This document shows positions 12,610 through 24,844 of a stretch of 64,000 bases of DNA, piece by piece (positions within the stretch are counted from its first letter, which is position 1; each line of letters opens with the position of its first letter). The notes under the pieces are model-generated. The model made no database searches. It was not told where the DNA came from and saw nothing but the letters and a program-made list of their open reading frames with translations. Location: contig CAIOSO010000091.1 in NCBI GenBank assembly GCA_903860985.1, positions 1 through 64,000 of the forward strand, given 5' to 3'. This stretch comes from an uncultured Flavobacteriales bacterium. GTDB taxonomy: Bacteria; Bacteroidota; Bacteroidia; Flavobacteriales_D; Crocinitomicaceae. A program made the translations under genes and the position numbers.

Positions 12610-13056
12610 TTAGATTTTATTACATGTACCACCCTGAGCTTCAATTGCTGCGATAGCAGTTGTTGAGAACCCATTAGCGGAGATGCTTACTTTCGATTTC
12701 AACTCACCTCTTCCAAGAACTTTAACAAGTTCATTGTTAGATAGTAGGCCATTCGCTTTTAACACTTCTGGAGTAATATCAACGATACCTTTAACAGCTG
12801 CTAAATTTTCGATAATATCCAAGTTAATTGCTTTGTACTCTACACGGTTGATGTTTTTGAAACCAAACTTAGGAACACGACGTTGCAAAGGCATTTGTCC
12901 ACCTTCAAAACCAATTTTAGTTTTGTAACCTGAACGAGACTTTGCTCCTTTGTGTCCACGTGTTGACGTTCCTCCGTGACCAGAACCTTGTCCGCGAGCG
13001 ATACGTTTTACTTTTTTTACTGAACCTGAAGCAGGTGTTAGTTTATGTAATTCCAT
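12610..13056 (-). CDS. rplO: 50S ribosomal protein L15
   Basis: GQGSGHGGTSTRGHKGAKSRSG. Confidence 0.97.
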   Translation of the reverse strand: MELHKLTPASGSVKKVKRIARGQGSGHGGTSTRGHKGAKSRSGYKTKIGFEGGQMPLQRRVPKFGFKNINRVEYKAINLDIIENLAAVKGIVDITPEVLKANGLLSNNELVKVLGRGELKSKVSISANGFSTTAIAAIEAQGGTCNKI

Positions 13057-13073
13057 TTTTCTTCGACTGAATA

Positions 13074-13250
13074 TTAATCCACTACTTGAATAAGGTGTTT
13101 CACCTTATTCACCATTCCCATTATTTGAGGTGTTACCTCTTTTTCTACAACTTGGTTCAAGCGGCGAAAACCTAGCGCAATAATTGTTGCTTTTTGATCA
13201 GCTGGACGTTTAATCGCACTTCTTACTTGTTTAATTTTAATCGTTTCCAT
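13074..13250 (-). CDS. rpmD: 50S ribosomal protein L30 (not in ORF track)
   Basis: Translated by hand: METIKIKQVRSAIKRPADQKATIIALGFRRLNQVVEKEVTPQIMGMVNKVKHLIQVVD*, between rplO and rpsE. Confidence 0.97.
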   Translation of the reverse strand: METIKIKQVRSAIKRPADQKATIIALGFRRLNQVVEKEVTPQIMGMVNKVKHLIQVVD

Positions 13251-13260
13251 TTGCTAAATA

Positions 13261-13779
13261 TTAACCGTTGAATACTTTATCTAATGAAATTCCTCTTTGA
13301 CGCGCAACAGCTACAGCATCACGCATGTGTGATAATGCATCTATCGTTGCTTTAACAACATTGTGCGGATTAGAAGAACCCTGTGATTTTGCAAGTACGT
13401 TATGAATACCAACACTTTCCAATACAGCGCGCATCGCACCACCTGCGATTACTCCTGTACCTTCTGTTGCTGGTTTCAACAATACTTCAGCACCACCATA
13501 TTTGCCTTTTTGAGCGTGAGGTACAGTACCTCTTAGGATTGGAACTTTAATTAAATTCTTTTTCGCATCGTCAATTCCTTTTGCAATCGCTTCAGTAACT
13601 TCCTTTGCTTTTCCAAGTCCATGACCAACAACACCGTGTTCATCACCAACAACTACGATCGCTGAAAAACTAAATGTACGTCCACCTTTAGTAACTTTCG
13701 TCACACGGTTTACAGATACAAGTTTGTCTTTTAACTCGATATCTGCTGATTTTACTCTATTCACTGTTTGAGCTGCCAT
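13261..13779 (-). CDS. rpsE: 30S ribosomal protein S5
   Basis: [27 protein letters not shown]. Confidence 0.98.
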   Translation of the reverse strand: MAAQTVNRVKSADIELKDKLVSVNRVTKVTKGGRTFSFSAIVVVGDEHGVVGHGLGKAKEVTEAIAKGIDDAKKNLIKVPILRGTVPHAQKGKYGGAEVLLKPATEGTGVIAGGAMRAVLESVGIHNVLAKSQGSSNPHNVVKATIDALSHMRDAVAVARQRGISLDKVFNG

Positions 13780-13785
13780 TTCTTA

Positions 13786-14139
13786 TTAAAATTTAAGTCC
13801 ACCTTCTCGAGCTGAATCAGCCAAAGATTTAATTCTACCATGGTACAAGTAACCATTACGGTCAAAAACTACCTTTTCAATTCCTGCTTGCGCAGCTACT
13901 TCAGCAATTTTCTTACCTACAATAGAGGCTTGATTTACCTTGTTTGTTTTTTGAGCTTCTTCCAGTTTCAAAGAACCAGCTGAAGCCAATGTTTTTCCAG
14001 AGATATCATCTACCAACTGAGCATAAATTTGCTTGTTGCTTCTAAAAACTGTTAATCTTGGAATAGCTGTTGTTCCGAAAACTTTCTTACGAATTCTTCG
14101 CTTAATTTTAGCTCTTCTTAATACTTTATTTAGTGCCAT
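13786..14139 (-). CDS. rplR: 50S ribosomal protein L18
   Basis: [44 protein letters not shown]. Confidence 0.97.
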   Translation of the reverse strand: MALNKVLRRAKIKRRIRKKVFGTTAIPRLTVFRSNKQIYAQLVDDISGKTLASAGSLKLEEAQKTNKVNQASIVGKKIAEVAAQAGIEKVVFDRNGYLYHGRIKSLADSAREGGLKF

Positions 14140-14149
14140 AATCTACCTA

Positions 14150-14704
14150 TTATTTTTTACCTGCTGACTTACCAGCTTTTCTACGAATTTCTTCACCAAC
14201 GAAACGAATACCTTTTCCTTTGTATGGTTCAGGTTTTCTAAACGAACGAATTTTAGCTGCAACTTGACCTAACAATTGCTTGTCAAATGATTCAAGTGTT
14301 ACAACAGGAGCCTTTCCTTTTTCAGTCACTGTAGTTACCTTCACCTCATTCGGAACTTCCAAAATGATTGCGTGAGAGAATCCAAGTGCCAATTCTAAAA
14401 TTTGACCAGTTGCGTTCGCGCGGTAACCAACTCCAATGACTTCCATTTCTTTTTTCCATCCATCAGAAACTCCTGCGATCATGTTGTATACTAATGCACG
14501 GTATAAACCATGTTTAGAGCGATCATTTGGCGCATCAGACTGACGAGAAAATGTAATGACATTATCTTCGATGGTAACACCAACACACGCATCAATTGCT
14601 TGTGATAATTCACCTTTTTTCCCCTTAACCGTAATAACTGAATCTTTGAAAGTGACTTCAACGCCACTTACGATTGTTACCGGTGCTTTTCCAATTCTTG
14701 ACAT
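14150..14704 (-). CDS. rplF: 50S ribosomal protein L6
   Basis: MSRIGKAPV; KPEPYKGKGIRFVGEEIRRKAGKSAGK. Confidence 0.97.
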   Translation of the reverse strand: MSRIGKAPVTIVSGVEVTFKDSVITVKGKKGELSQAIDACVGVTIEDNVITFSRQSDAPNDRSKHGLYRALVYNMIAGVSDGWKKEMEVIGVGYRANATGQILELALGFSHAIILEVPNEVKVTTVTEKGKAPVVTLESFDKQLLGQVAAKIRSFRKPEPYKGKGIRFVGEEIRRKAGKSAGKK

Positions 14705-14715
14705 TTCTTAACTTT

Positions 14716-15114
14716 TTAATAAACGTAACAAAGGACTTCTCCACCTACATTCAGTTTGCGTGCTTCTTTGTCAGTAATAACTCCTTTCGAAGTAGAGACA
14801 ATAGCAATACCCAAACCATTTAATACACGAGGCATATCAACTGAACCACTGTATTTACGTAGTCCTGGACGTGATGCACGTTGCAATTTAGTAATGGCAG
14901 GAACACGAGTAGATTGATTGTATTTCAATGCAATTTTAATCGTTCCTTGCTTGTTATCATCTTCAAATTTGTAGTTGAGGATATAACCTTGGTCAAACAA
15001 TATTTGCGCCATGGCACGTTTTACGTTTGAACCAGGAATTTCCACCATTTTCAAACCTGCAGCACTCGCATTACGGATGCGTGTGAGAAAATCTGCTATC
15101 GGATCTGTATTCAT
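14716..15114 (-). CDS. rpsH: 30S ribosomal protein S8
   Basis: [35 protein letters not shown]. Confidence 0.97.
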   Translation of the reverse strand: MNTDPIADFLTRIRNASAAGLKMVEIPGSNVKRAMAQILFDQGYILNYKFEDDNKQGTIKIALKYNQSTRVPAITKLQRASRPGLRKYSGSVDMPRVLNGLGIAIVSTSKGVITDKEARKLNVGGEVLCYVY

Positions 15115-15136
15115 TTCTTCTGTGTTTTTTCTTTAA

Positions 15137-15451
15137 TTACCAACTTCCCTTTTTAACTCCTGGGATTTTTCCGGCCAAAGCCATTTCTCTAAAAGTTACC
15201 CTTGAGATACCGAATTGACGCATATACCCTCTTGGACGACCAGTTAATCCACAACGATTGTGCATTCTGATTTTGGAAGAGTTTGCAGGTAATTTTTGCA
15301 ATTGCATCATTGCATCCCATTTAGCTGTTTGCATATCTTCAGAAACTTCTGTCGATTTCAATACTTTCGTTAATTCAGCACGTTTCTTTTCGTATCGAGC
15401 AACTAACCTTTCTCTTTTGCGCTCACGCGCTTTCATTGATTCCTTTGCCAT
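15137..15451 (-). CDS. rpsN: 30S ribosomal protein S14
   Basis: [40 protein letters not shown]. Confidence 0.97.
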   Translation of the reverse strand: MAKESMKARERKRERLVARYEKKRAELTKVLKSTEVSEDMQTAKWDAMMQLQKLPANSSKIRMHNRCGLTGRPRGYMRQFGISRVTFREMALAGKIPGVKKGSW

Positions 15452-15457
15452 TTCTTC

Positions 15458-16009
15458 TTATTTTTTAATAAATGGAAATCCAAATGCGTCTAACAATGCT
15501 TTCGCTTCTTCGTCACTAGCTGCTGAGGTAACAAACGTAATGTCCATACCTAAAATACGGTTTACTTTGTCAATATCAATTTCCGGGAAAATGATGTGTT
15601 CTTTCACTCCTAAGTTGAAGTTTCCACGACCATCAAATCCTTTTGGATTAATACCTCGGAAGTCACGTGTTCTTGGCAAAGCCACTGAAAGTAGACGATC
15701 TAAGAAGTCATACATTTTATCCCCACGTAGCGTAACTTTCGTTCCAATTGGCATTCCTTTACGTAATTTGAAGTTGGAGATATCCTTTTTGGACAAGGTA
15801 GTAATGGCTTTCTGACCAGCGATACGAGATAGATCGGCAGCAGCGCTATCGATTAATTTCTTATCAGCTACCGCATCACCCATTCCTTGGCTTAAAACGA
15901 TTTTCTCTAATTTCGGAACACTCATAACGGATTTATATCCGAAACGTTCCTGAAGCGTTTGCATAATCTCGCCTCTATACTTTTCTTTTAATCTTGGTGT
16001 GTAACTCAT
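15458..16009 (-). CDS. rplE: 50S ribosomal protein L5
   Basis: [34 protein letters not shown]. Confidence 0.98.
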   Translation of the reverse strand: MSYTPRLKEKYRGEIMQTLQERFGYKSVMSVPKLEKIVLSQGMGDAVADKKLIDSAAADLSRIAGQKAITTLSKKDISNFKLRKGMPIGTKVTLRGDKMYDFLDRLLSVALPRTRDFRGINPKGFDGRGNFNLGVKEHIIFPEIDIDKVNRILGMDITFVTSAASDEEAKALLDAFGFPFIKK

Positions 16010-16323
16010 TATTTAATCACCTCCCCTGATTTCTTTGAATAACGAACTAATTTTCCTTTCTCGTCTTTACGACCGATGCGTGTTGCAATTCCACCTACAA
16101 CTACCATTAGGTTTGAGATATGAAGTGTTCCTTCTTTCTCTTCAATACCACCTTGTGGATTAGCTGCACTTGGCTTGTTGTGCTTTTTAATCATGTTTAC
16201 ACCTGATACAGTAGCACGCATTTTCTCGCGATCAATGTTAGAGATTTTCCCCTCTTGACCTTTGGATTCACCTGAAATCACTTTCACAGTGTCACCAACT
16301 TTAATGTGTAATTTCTTCTGCAT
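16009..16323 (-). CDS. rplX: 50S ribosomal protein L24
   Basis: [25 protein letters not shown] motif. Confidence 0.97.
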   Translation of the reverse strand: MQKKLHIKVGDTVKVISGESKGQEGKISNIDREKMRATVSGVNMIKKHNKPSAANPQGGIEEKEGTLHISNLMVVVGGIATRIGRKDEKGKLVRYSKKSGEVIK

Positions 16324-16333
16324 TTTTCAATAA

Positions 16334-16702
16334 TTATAACACCTCAGGTGCTAGTGAAACAATTTTCATGTAGTTATTCTCTCTCAATTCACGAGCAACT
16401 GGTCCGAAAATACGTGTACCTCTCATTTCACCACCTTGGTTTAAGATCACACAAGCGTTATCATCAAAACGGATGTAAGATCCATCTTGACGACGTATTT
16501 CTTTTTTCGTGCGAACAACTACTGCTTTCGCAACGGAACCTTTTTTCACTGCTCCGTTTGGCATAGCACTTTTTACAGTTACTACGATTTTGTCACCTAC
16601 GGAAGCATAACGTCTTCTCGTTCCGCCTAAAACTCGGATGCACAAGACTTCTTTGGCTCCTGAATTGTCTGCAACTGATAGTCTGGATTCTGTTTGTATC
16701 AT
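16334..16702 (-). CDS. rplN: 50S ribosomal protein L14
   Basis: [27 protein letters not shown]. Confidence 0.98.
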   Translation of the reverse strand: MIQTESRLSVADNSGAKEVLCIRVLGGTRRRYASVGDKIVVTVKSAMPNGAVKKGSVAKAVVVRTKKEIRRQDGSYIRFDDNACVILNQGGEMRGTRIFGPVARELRENNYMKIVSLAPEVL

Positions 16703-16710
16703 CTCTCCGG

Positions 16711-16977
16711 TTATTTAGCTCTTTCAACAATTTCTACTAATCTCCAGTTCTTTGATTTACTCAAAGGACGTGTTTCCATGATTTTCACAACGTCACCAAT
16801 GTGGCAATCGTTTGTTTCGTCATGTGCTACGAATTTAGTGGTCATTTTCACGAATTTCCCGTACTTCGGGTGCTTCACTTTACGTTCCACAGCAACTACG
16901 ATGGATTTCTCCATTTTGTTACTTGTAACGACACCAATTCTTTCTTTTCTTAAATTTCGATTTTCTTCCATGTTCAT
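16711..16977 (-). CDS. rpsQ: 30S ribosomal protein S17
   Basis: [49 protein letters not shown]. Confidence 0.97.
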   Translation of the reverse strand: MNMEENRNLRKERIGVVTSNKMEKSIVVAVERKVKHPKYGKFVKMTTKFVAHDETNDCHIGDVVKIMETRPLSKSKNWRLVEIVERAK

Positions 16978-16992
16978 TTTTTTAGTTCAAGC

Positions 16993-17187
16993 CTAAGCTT
17001 GATTTGAACGTTTTGTTAATTCTGTACTCAATCTTGCAACCGTTTTACGCATTGCTGTAATGCGTAATGGATTTTCAATTGGCGTCATTCGGTGAGTCAA
17101 TTTTAAATTAGACAATTGTCCTTTGACATCAATCAGACGATTTTTTAAATCCTCGTTCGATAGTTTATTGATTTCTTCTTGTTTCAT
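16993..17187 (-). CDS. rpmC: 50S ribosomal protein L29
   Basis: Short L29-like protein at conserved position between rpsQ and rplP. Confidence 0.95.
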   Translation of the reverse strand: MKQEEINKLSNEDLKNRLIDVKGQLSNLKLTHRMTPIENPLRITAMRKTVARLSTELTKRSNQA

Positions 17188-17196
17188 GTTTCAATC

Positions 17197-17622
17197 TTAA
17201 ATTGGTAAAACATAATCGTTCCGAACAATGAATTTACACTTCACAGGTAACTTCTGTGCAGCTAAACGCATAGCTTCTTTAGCGATTTCGTAAGACACTC
17301 CGTCTGCTTCAAACATGATGCAACCCGGTTTAATCACTGCAACCCAGTGACTAGGAGCTCCCTTACCTTTACCCATACGTACTTCTGCTGGCTTAGAGGT
17401 CACCGGCTTGTCTGGGAATATTCGAATCCAAACTTTTCCTTCACGCTTCATGTATCGTGTAACGGCGATACGGGAAGCTTCAATTTGACGTGAAGTAATC
17501 CATCCTGGTTCCAAAGCCTTTAATCCGAAAGAACCAAACGCAATTGTCGAACCTCTGTGCGCCAATCCACGATTTCTTCCTTTCTGTACTCTTCTAAATT
17601 TTGTTCTTTTAGGCTGTAACAT
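17197..17622 (-). CDS. rplP: 50S ribosomal protein L16
   Basis: [43 protein letters not shown]. Confidence 0.98.
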   Translation of the reverse strand: MLQPKRTKFRRVQKGRNRGLAHRGSTIAFGSFGLKALEPGWITSRQIEASRIAVTRYMKREGKVWIRIFPDKPVTSKPAEVRMGKGKGAPSHWVAVIKPGCIMFEADGVSYEIAKEAMRLAAQKLPVKCKFIVRNDYVLPI

Positions 17623-17647
17623 TTCCTGCTAATTTAACTGTCTCTAA

Positions 17648-18376
17648 TTATTTTTTCTTTCTCTTGAACGATGCAGGTTTGCGATCGCCGTTATTGTTGT
17701 TGTTATTTCCACCACCAGTTGCTACACCGATGTTTGGAGATAAGTCACGCTTACCATAAACTTCACCACGGCAAATCCAAACTTTGATACCCAAACGACC
17801 GTAAGTCGTATGTGCTTCAGCTAATGCATAGTCGATGTCAGCTCTAAAGGTATGAAGAGGTGTTCTACCATCTTTATACATTTCAGAACGTGCCATCTCT
17901 GCACCATTTAAACGTCCAGAAATTTTAATCTTAATTCCTTCTGCACCCATTCTCATAGTTCCTGCGATCGCCATTTTAATAGCGCGACGGAATGAGATAC
18001 GTGCTTCAAGTTGACGAGCAACTCCATCAGCCACTAAACGAGCATCCAATTCTGGACGTTTCACCTCGAAAATGTTGATTTGAATTTCTTTTTTCGTCAA
18101 TTTTTTCAACTCTTCTTTTAGTTTGTCAACCTCTTGACCACCTTTTCCAATGATTACTCCTGGACGAGCGGTGTTGATGGTAACTGTTACTAACTTCAAG
18201 GTGCGTTCGATGATGATTTTAGCAATGCTTGCTTTCGCCAATCGTGCGCTCAAATATTTACGGATTTGGTCGTCTTCTACAATTTTATCTTTGTAGTCCT
18301 TTCCTCCATACCAATTTGACTCCCATCCAGTGATGTAACCTAGTCTATTTCCAATTGGATTTGTCTTTTGTCCCAT
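17648..18376 (-). CDS. rpsC: 30S ribosomal protein S3
   Basis: [41 protein letters not shown] domain; Asn-run C-tail. Confidence 0.98.
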   Translation of the reverse strand: MGQKTNPIGNRLGYITGWESNWYGGKDYKDKIVEDDQIRKYLSARLAKASIAKIIIERTLKLVTVTINTARPGVIIGKGGQEVDKLKEELKKLTKKEIQINIFEVKRPELDARLVADGVARQLEARISFRRAIKMAIAGTMRMGAEGIKIKISGRLNGAEMARSEMYKDGRTPLHTFRADIDYALAEAHTTYGRLGIKVWICRGEVYGKRDLSPNIGVATGGGNNNNNNGDRKPASFKRKKK

Positions 18377-18385
18377 TTCTTAAAC

Positions 18386-18781
18386 TTATTTAGTACCGTC
18401 AACTACGATCGTAACGTGGTTCGATCTTTTTCTAATTCTGTGTGCTCTTCCTTGCGGTGCAGGTTGAATTCTCTTCAACATTGTTCCTCCACCAACTTCA
18501 ACTCGGCTAACAACCAACTTTTCTTGACTAATGTCAGAACCTTCGTTTTTTGTTTCCCAGTTGGCAATTGCAGAACGCAATAACTTCCCTAGGCTTGTCG
18601 AAGCAACTTTTCCATTGAACTGCAAAATGTTCAATGCTTTATTGACTTCAACTCCGCGAATTAAATCAGCAACTAATCTCATCTTACGAGGAGAGATTCC
18701 CGAATTATTCAAATGCGCAATCGCAATTGATTTCTTGTTTTCTTTAAGCTGTTCAGCTCTTAAGCGTTTTCTGGCTCCCAT
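18386..18781 (-). CDS. rplV: 50S ribosomal protein L22
   Basis: [37 protein letters not shown]. Confidence 0.97.
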   Translation of the reverse strand: MGARKRLRAEQLKENKKSIAIAHLNNSGISPRKMRLVADLIRGVEVNKALNILQFNGKVASTSLGKLLRSAIANWETKNEGSDISQEKLVVSRVEVGGGTMLKRIQPAPQGRAHRIRKRSNHVTIVVDGTK

Positions 18782-18795
18782 GACTGCTTTAAATC

Positions 18796-19074
18796 TTAAC
18801 GTTTCTTATCTTTTTTATTTCCACCATGCCCGCGGAAATTACGGGTAGGGGAGAACTCTCCTAATTTGTGACCAACCATATTTTCAGTTGCATATACCGG
18901 AATAAATTTGTTTCCGTTGTGAACTGCGAAGGTTAATCCAACAAATTCAGGTGTAATTGTAGACGCTCGAGACCAAGTTTTAATTACAGCCTTGCTGCTT
19001 GCAGCTTGAGCATCGTCAACTCTTTTCATTAATTTATAATGAACGAATGGCGGTTTCTTTAATGAACGACTCAT
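18796..19074 (-). CDS. rpsS: 30S ribosomal protein S19
   Basis: [31 protein letters not shown]. Confidence 0.98.
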   Translation of the reverse strand: MSRSLKKPPFVHYKLMKRVDDAQAASSKAVIKTWSRASTITPEFVGLTFAVHNGNKFIPVYATENMVGHKLGEFSPTRNFRGHGGNKKDKKR

Positions 19075-19077
19075 ATC

Positions 19078-19902
19078 CTATTTTTTTCTTCTTTCTACAA
19101 TAAACTTATCAGAATACTTGCTTTTGGATCTTGTTTTAAATCCTTTAGCAGGCATACCATTTCTTGATCTAGGGTGTCCTCCAGAATTTCTTCCTTCACC
19201 ACCACCCATCGGGTGATCAACAGGGTTCATAACCACTCCACGAACACGTGGACGGCGTCCTAACCATCTTGAACGACCAGCTTTTCCAGATACAACTAAG
19301 TTGTGTTCAGAATTTGAAACAGAACCAATAGTCGCTAAACAAGTAGTTAAAATCATTCGCGTTTCACCTGAAGGCATTTTGATGATGGCATATTTACCAT
19401 CTCTTGCGTTCAATTGCGCGTATGTTCCAGCTCCTCTTGCGATGATTCCTCCAGCTCCTGGTTTCAATTCGATGTTGTGAATCACAGTTCCTAACGGAAC
19501 ATCAGATAAATACATCGCATGACCAACATTTGGTGTAGCGCTTTTACCGGCTAAAACTTGATCTCCTACTTTCAATCCAGTTGGAGCGATAATGTATCGT
19601 TTCTCCCCATCTGCATAAAACAAAAGAGCAATATTCGCTGTTCTGTTTGGATCGTATTCAATCGTTTTTACCGTTGCAGGAATGTCAAACTTGTTACGTT
19701 TGAAATCAATGATACGATATTTTTGTTTATGACCACCACCTAAGTAGCGCATTGTCATGCGACCGTCGTTATTACGACCACCGCTTTTTTTCATACTGGA
19801 AACCAAGCTTTTTTCAGGTGAAGAAGCTGTAATTTCAGCGAACTCCATAGCCACTTTATGACGTTGACCTGGTGTTGTTGGTTTGAATTTTTTAAGACTC
19901 AT
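19078..19902 (-). CDS. rplB: 50S ribosomal protein L2
   Basis: [31 protein letters not shown]. Confidence 0.98.
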   Translation of the reverse strand: MSLKKFKPTTPGQRHKVAMEFAEITASSPEKSLVSSMKKSGGRNNDGRMTMRYLGGGHKQKYRIIDFKRNKFDIPATVKTIEYDPNRTANIALLFYADGEKRYIIAPTGLKVGDQVLAGKSATPNVGHAMYLSDVPLGTVIHNIELKPGAGGIIARGAGTYAQLNARDGKYAIIKMPSGETRMILTTCLATIGSVSNSEHNLVVSGKAGRSRWLGRRPRVRGVVMNPVDHPMGGGEGRNSGGHPRSRNGMPAKGFKTRSKSKYSDKFIVERRKK

Positions 19903-19911
19903 GGTTGAACA

Positions 19912-20208
19912 TTAATAATTGTTAAATAAATCAATGGTTTCACCATCTGCTACGGTTACGACAGCCTTTTTCCATTGTTTGCTTTTCTGTTCAACAATGC
20001 CTTTATTGGTGTACTTCACAGAGGATTTACCACCACCATAATTTAATGTATGAACATCTGTGACATGTACTCCATACACCTTCTCGATGGCGTTTTTAAT
20101 CTCAATTTTATTAGCCGTACGAGTCACCTCAAAAGTAAAGCGATTAAATCGCTCACTTTGTAAAGTTGCTTTCTCCGTAATGATCGGCTTTCTAATAATT
20201 GTATGCAT
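19912..20208 (-). CDS. rplW: 50S ribosomal protein L23
   Basis: IIRKPIITEKATLQSERFNRFTFEV. Confidence 0.97.
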   Translation of the reverse strand: MHTIIRKPIITEKATLQSERFNRFTFEVTRTANKIEIKNAIEKVYGVHVTDVHTLNYGGGKSSVKYTNKGIVEQKSKQWKKAVVTVADGETIDLFNNY

Positions 20209-20213
20209 AACGT

Positions 20214-20837
20214 TTAGTTAAGAATAGTTTGAATTTTATCTATTGAGCTTGCAGCCAAGACAACTTTCCCAGCATTTAACACATCGAATGTATTAAATGA
20301 GTCTGCTGTTACGACTTTCACTCTTCCAAGGTTACGTGCCGCTAAGTATACGTTGTCTGTTTTCTCTCCAAGAATCAACAATACTTTTTGGTTTTCAAGT
20401 TTCAATGAGGTTAATAAGGTTTTGAAGTCTTTTGTTTTTGCATTCAAATTCAAATCTTCAATAATCATTAATCCATCATTCTTCGCTTTAAACGAGAAAG
20501 CTGATTTACGTGCAAGACGTTTCAATTTCACGTTTAATTTAAAGTGGTAATTTCTTGGGCGAGGTCCGAAGATACGTCCACCCCCAACACGTGTACCAGA
20601 TTTTGCACTACCCGCACGAGCACCACCCGTACCTTTTTGCTTTTTCAACTTTCTAGTTGATCCAGCAATCTCGGCACGTTCTTTTGATTTGTGCGTTCCT
20701 TGACGACGGTTCGCCAAGTGTTGTTTTACATCCAAGTAAATGGCGTGGTTGTTTGGTTCGATTCCAAAAACCTCCTCTGAAAGTGTTACTGACTTCGCAG
20801 TAGCTACTCCTTTTGAATCGTATATTTTCAGTTTCAT
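20214..20837 (-). CDS. rplD: 50S ribosomal protein L4
   Basis: KKQKGTGGARAGSAKSGTRVGGGRIFGPRPR. Confidence 0.97.
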   Translation of the reverse strand: MKLKIYDSKGVATAKSVTLSEEVFGIEPNNHAIYLDVKQHLANRRQGTHKSKERAEIAGSTRKLKKQKGTGGARAGSAKSGTRVGGGRIFGPRPRNYHFKLNVKLKRLARKSAFSFKAKNDGLMIIEDLNLNAKTKDFKTLLTSLKLENQKVLLILGEKTDNVYLAARNLGRVKVVTADSFNTFDVLNAGKVVLAASSIDKIQTILN

Positions 20838-21451
20838 TACTTGTTAATTGTTACAGTTGAACCTTTTGCACCTGGAATCGACCCTTTAATGATCACTAAA
20901 TTCTTTTCTGCAATTACCTTTAACACTTGAAGGTTTGAAGCCAATCTTCTCTTGTTTCCCATTTGTCCAGCCATTCGCATACCTTTAAATACACGAGCTG
21001 GATAAGAACAAGCTCCAATTGAACCTGGTGCACGAAGTCTGTTATGCTGACCGTGAGTCGCTTGACCAACCCCAGCAAATCCATGCCTTCTAACTACCCC
21101 TTGGAATCCTTTTCCTTTAGAGGTTCCAATAACATCAACAAATTCTCCTTCTTCGAAAATGTCGACTAAAACAGTATCTCCTAATGTTGCTTGATCGAAT
21201 CCTTTGAATTCAACCAACTTCGCTTTTGGAGAAGTGTTCGCTTTTTTGAAATGGCCTTTCAATGCATTCGGAGTATTCTTTTCTTTCTTCTCTCCGAAGC
21301 CTAACTGAACTGCTTCGTAACCATCTCTGTCTTGTGTTTTTATTTGGGTCACAACACAAGGACCAGCTTCAATAACCGTGCATGGTAAAGATTTACCCTC
21401 GGCACTATAGATGCTAGTCATCCCGATTTTACGTCCAATAATTCCTGGCAT
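20837..21451 (-). CDS. rplC: 50S ribosomal protein L3
   Basis: [56 protein letters not shown]. Confidence 0.98.
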   Translation of the reverse strand: MPGIIGRKIGMTSIYSAEGKSLPCTVIEAGPCVVTQIKTQDRDGYEAVQLGFGEKKEKNTPNALKGHFKKANTSPKAKLVEFKGFDQATLGDTVLVDIFEEGEFVDVIGTSKGKGFQGVVRRHGFAGVGQATHGQHNRLRAPGSIGACSYPARVFKGMRMAGQMGNKRRLASNLQVLKVIAEKNLVIIKGSIPGAKGSTVTINK

Positions 21452-21468
21452 ATACTAGTTGTTAAAAA

Positions 21469-21774
21469 TTACACTTTAATTTCTACGTCGACACCACTTG
21501 GAAGTTCCAACTTCATCAACGCATCTACTGTTTTTGATGAACTGCTATAAATGTCCATCAATCTTTTGTACGCACACAACTCAAATTGCTCACGCGCTTT
21601 TTTGTTAACGTGTGGTGAACGCAATACAGTATAGATTCTTTTGTGTGTTGGAAGTGGAATAGGTCCGCTTACTACAGCACCTGTAGATTTAACTGTTTTT
21701 ACGATTTTCTCCGCTGATTTATCAAGGAGGTTGTGATCGTACGATTTTAATTTAATTCTAATTTTTTGGCTCAT
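21469..21774 (-). CDS. rpsJ: 30S ribosomal protein S10
   Basis: [53 protein letters not shown]. Confidence 0.98.
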   Translation of the reverse strand: MSQKIRIKLKSYDHNLLDKSAEKIVKTVKSTGAVVSGPIPLPTHKRIYTVLRSPHVNKKAREQFELCAYKRLMDIYSSSSKTVDALMKLELPSGVDVEIKV

Positions 21775-21786
21775 CTGATTTTTCTT

Positions 21787-23892
21787 TTAAGCTGTGACTT
21801 TACCATTTGCTTTTGCTACTACATCCTCAGCAACGTTTTTAGGAGCCTCTGAGTAATGCGAGAATTCCATAGAAGAACTAGCACGTCCTGATGTAATGGT
21901 ACGTAACTGAGTTACATATCCAAACATTTCAGAAAGAGGAACGTCTGCTTTCAGTACTTTCGCACCGTTACGATCATCCATTCCACGCATCATTCCACGT
22001 CTTCTGTTCAAGTCACCTACAACATCTCCCATATTTTCTTCTGGAGTAACCACTTCTAATTTCATGATTGGCTCTAATAAAATTGGGCTACATCCTTTCA
22101 ATGCTCCTCTGTACGCCATGCGGGCACAAAGTTCAAAGGATAAAGAATCTGAATCGACCGCGTGGTAAGAACCATCTAGTAATTCAACTTTCATCGCTTC
22201 AATAGGGTATCCGGCAAGAACTCCATTTTTCATGGAATCTTTAAATCCTTTCTCAACAGATGGAATAAATTCACGAGGAATGTTACCACCTTTGATGCTG
22301 TTGATAAATTCAAGACCAGTTTTCTCTGCGTTATCTTGAGCAGAAATTTTCACCAAGATATCGGCAAATTTACCACGTCCACCTGATTGTTTTTTGTAAA
22401 CTTCTCTGTGGTTCGTTTCGCCTGTGATTGCTTCACGGTAGGTAACTTGTGGCGCTCCTTGATTTACTTCTACTTTAAACTCTCTTTTTAAACGGTCGAT
22501 GATGATCTCTAGGTGAAGCTCACCCATTCCTGAGATAATTGTTTGACCTGATTCTTCATCTGTGTTTACACGGAATGTCGGATCTTCTTCAGAAAGTTTA
22601 GATAAACCGATGGATAAACGGTCTGTATCTGCTTGTGTTTTGGGTTCAATTGCCAATCCGATTACGGGATCAGGGAACACCATAGACTCAAGAACGATTG
22701 GCGCATTTTCAGCACACAATGTATCCCCAGTTTTGATGTCTTTAAATCCAACAACCGCACCGATATCTCCAGCACCTAATTCACCAATTTGATTTTGTTT
22801 GTTGGCGTGCATTTGGAAAATACGAGAAATACGTTCTTTATTATCTGAACGTGTGTTCAAAACGTAAGAACCAGCCACTAATTTTCCAGAGTAAGCACGA
22901 ACGAAACACAAACGACCAACAAATGGATCTGTTGCAATTTTAAAAGCTAATCCTGCGAAAGGCTCATCATAAGATGGCTTGCGTAATTCTTCTTTCTCCG
23001 TTTTTGGATTGATTCCGATTACACCTTCGATGTCCATTGGTGAAGGAAGGATTTCCATAACCATGTCCAACATTGCTTGAACTCCTTTGTTTTTGAATGA
23101 AGAACCACACATCATTGGTACAACTTTTCCGGAGATCGTTGCTTCGCGAAGTGCATTCAAAATTTCACGTTCTGTTAATGAATTTTCATCTTCAAAGAAT
23201 TTCTCCATTAAAGATTCATCAAATTCAGCAACTGCTTCTAATAATTCGCTACGTAATTGACGTGCTTCGTCGATGATGTCAGCTGGAATTTCGATTTCTT
23301 GGAATGTCATTCCGAAATCTTCCTCATTCCATGTAATACCTTTAAAGTTAATTAAGTCAACAACTCCTTTGAAGTTGTCTTCTTCACCAATATTAATTTG
23401 TAATGGTAATGCATGACTACCTAACATTGTTTTTACTTGGCGACAAACGTTTAAGAAATCTGCACCTTGACGGTCCATTTTATTTACGAACCCAATACGC
23501 GGAACGTTATAGTTGTTTGCTAATCTCCAGTTTGTCTCAGATTGAGGCTCAACACCATCAACTGCTGAGAACAAGAATACCAAACCATCTAATACACGTA
23601 AAGATCGGTTCACTTCAACTGTAAAGTCAACGTGTCCTGGTGTATCAATAATATTTACATGGTAATCCTGACCTCTGTATTTCCAATCTAAAGTAGTTGC
23701 AGCAGACGTAATCGTGATACCACGCTCTTGCTCTTGCTCCATCCAGTCCATTGTAGCAGCTCCGTCATGAACTTCTCCAATTTTGTGACTAACACCACCG
23801 TAAAATAAGATACGCTCAGTCGTCGTTGTTTTTCCTGCATCAATGTGAGCAGCAATCCCGATGTTTCTAGTATATTTTAAATCTCTAGCCAT
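21787..23892 (-). CDS. fusA: Elongation factor G
   Basis: [38 protein letters not shown]. Confidence 0.98.
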   Translation of the reverse strand: MARDLKYTRNIGIAAHIDAGKTTTTERILFYGGVSHKIGEVHDGAATMDWMEQEQERGITITSAATTLDWKYRGQDYHVNIIDTPGHVDFTVEVNRSLRVLDGLVFLFSAVDGVEPQSETNWRLANNYNVPRIGFVNKMDRQGADFLNVCRQVKTMLGSHALPLQINIGEEDNFKGVVDLINFKGITWNEEDFGMTFQEIEIPADIIDEARQLRSELLEAVAEFDESLMEKFFEDENSLTEREILNALREATISGKVVPMMCGSSFKNKGVQAMLDMVMEILPSPMDIEGVIGINPKTEKEELRKPSYDEPFAGLAFKIATDPFVGRLCFVRAYSGKLVAGSYVLNTRSDNKERISRIFQMHANKQNQIGELGAGDIGAVVGFKDIKTGDTLCAENAPIVLESMVFPDPVIGLAIEPKTQADTDRLSIGLSKLSEEDPTFRVNTDEESGQTIISGMGELHLEIIIDRLKREFKVEVNQGAPQVTYREAITGETNHREVYKKQSGGRGKFADILVKISAQDNAEKTGLEFINSIKGGNIPREFIPSVEKGFKDSMKNGVLAGYPIEAMKVELLDGSYHAVDSDSLSFELCARMAYRGALKGCSPILLEPIMKLEVVTPEENMGDVVGDLNRRRGMMRGMDDRNGAKVLKADVPLSEMFGYVTQLRTITSGRASSSMEFSHYSEAPKNVAEDVVAKANGKVTA

Positions 23893-23895
23893 GCC

Positions 23896-24366
23896 TTAGA
23901 ATCTGAAATGTGAAAATGCTTTATTCGCTTCTGCCATTCTCATTGTATCTTCTTTTTTCTTGAAAGCAGCGCCTTCTTCTTTCGAAGCAGCAATAATTTC
24001 AGAAGCTAATCTTTGTGACATTGTTTTTTCATTTCGTTTACGAGCGTAACCAATTAACCATTTCATAGCTAACGATGCTTTACGTTCTTCACGAACAGGT
24101 GTAGGTATTTGGAAAGTAGCTCCACCTACGCGGCGACTTCTAACCTCAACAGCTGGAGTAACATTTTCTAATGCTTTTCTCCAAACGTCTAATCCTTCTG
24201 TTTCTTCTATTTTTTTATCTACGATTTCAATTGCATCGTAAAATAAACGGAATGCTAAACTTTTCTTACCATCTAGCATTAAATTGTTGACAAATTTTGT
24301 GACTACCTGATCGTTGAATTTCGGATCTGGTAGAATCGCAATTTTTTTGGCTTTTCTTCTTCTCAT
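23896..24366 (-). CDS. rpsG: 30S ribosomal protein S7
   Basis: [58 protein letters not shown]. Confidence 0.98.
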   Translation of the reverse strand: MRRRKAKKIAILPDPKFNDQVVTKFVNNLMLDGKKSLAFRLFYDAIEIVDKKIEETEGLDVWRKALENVTPAVEVRSRRVGGATFQIPTPVREERKASLAMKWLIGYARKRNEKTMSQRLASEIIAASKEEGAAFKKKEDTMRMAEANKAFSHFRF

Positions 24367-24382
24367 TTTGTAAAGCTTTTAA

Positions 24383-24760
24383 TTATTTCTGCTTAGGACG
24401 TTTAGTACCATATTTGGATCTTCTCTGGCTACGACCTTGAACTCCGGCCGTATCCTCTGCACCACGAACAATGTGGTAACGTACCCCTGGAAGGTCTTTA
24501 ACCCTTCCTCCTCGCACAAGTACTAATGAGTGTTCTTGAAGATTGTGACCTTCGCCACCAATGTAAGCGTTGACTTCTTTTCCGTTCGTTAAGCGAACAC
24601 GCGCCACTTTACGCATAGCCGAATTCGGCTTTTTAGGTGTAGTCGTGTAAACACGAACACACACACCTTTACGTTGTGGACATGAATCAAGCGCAGCAGA
24701 CTTACTTTTCTTCACCACCGCAGTTCTTCCTTTGCGAACTAACTGTTGAATAGTTGGCAT
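24383..24760 (-). CDS. rpsL: 30S ribosomal protein S12
   Basis: [12 protein letters not shown]...[39 protein letters not shown]; start moved to 24760. Confidence 0.98.
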   Translation of the reverse strand: MPTIQQLVRKGRTAVVKKSKSAALDSCPQRKGVCVRVYTTTPKKPNSAMRKVARVRLTNGKEVNAYIGGEGHNLQEHSLVLVRGGRVKDLPGVRYHIVRGAEDTAGVQGRSQRRSKYGTKRPKQK

Positions 24761-24790
24761 AAAATACTCTTGTTTTAAAATAAATAATAA

Positions 24791-24812
24791 CCCCCAAACG
24801 TACTTTGAGGGG
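24791..24812 (-). promoter_or_regulatory. Hairpin at or near the 5' end of the rpsL (str operon) leader
   Basis: Minus strand CCCCTCAAAGTACGTTTGGGGG: CCCC-(bulged U)-CAAA / UUUG-GGGG, loop GUACG. Confidence 0.45.
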
Positions 24813-24814
24813 TG

Positions 24815-24844
24815 CAAAGATACCTATTTATTTTTAAATTCCAA
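24815..24844 (-). promoter_or_regulatory. Bacteroidota-type promoter of the str operon
   Basis: Minus strand TTGG (24844-24841) and TATCTTTG (24822-24815), ~18-19 nt apart, matching -33 TTTG / -7 TAnnTTTG; upstream of rpsL. Confidence 0.7.

Noticed and set aside
17690-17715. Asn-run (NNNNNN) in the S3 C-terminal tail as a phase-variable repeat
   Set aside because: Short imperfect AAC/AAT triplets in frame; ordinary variation of a disordered tail
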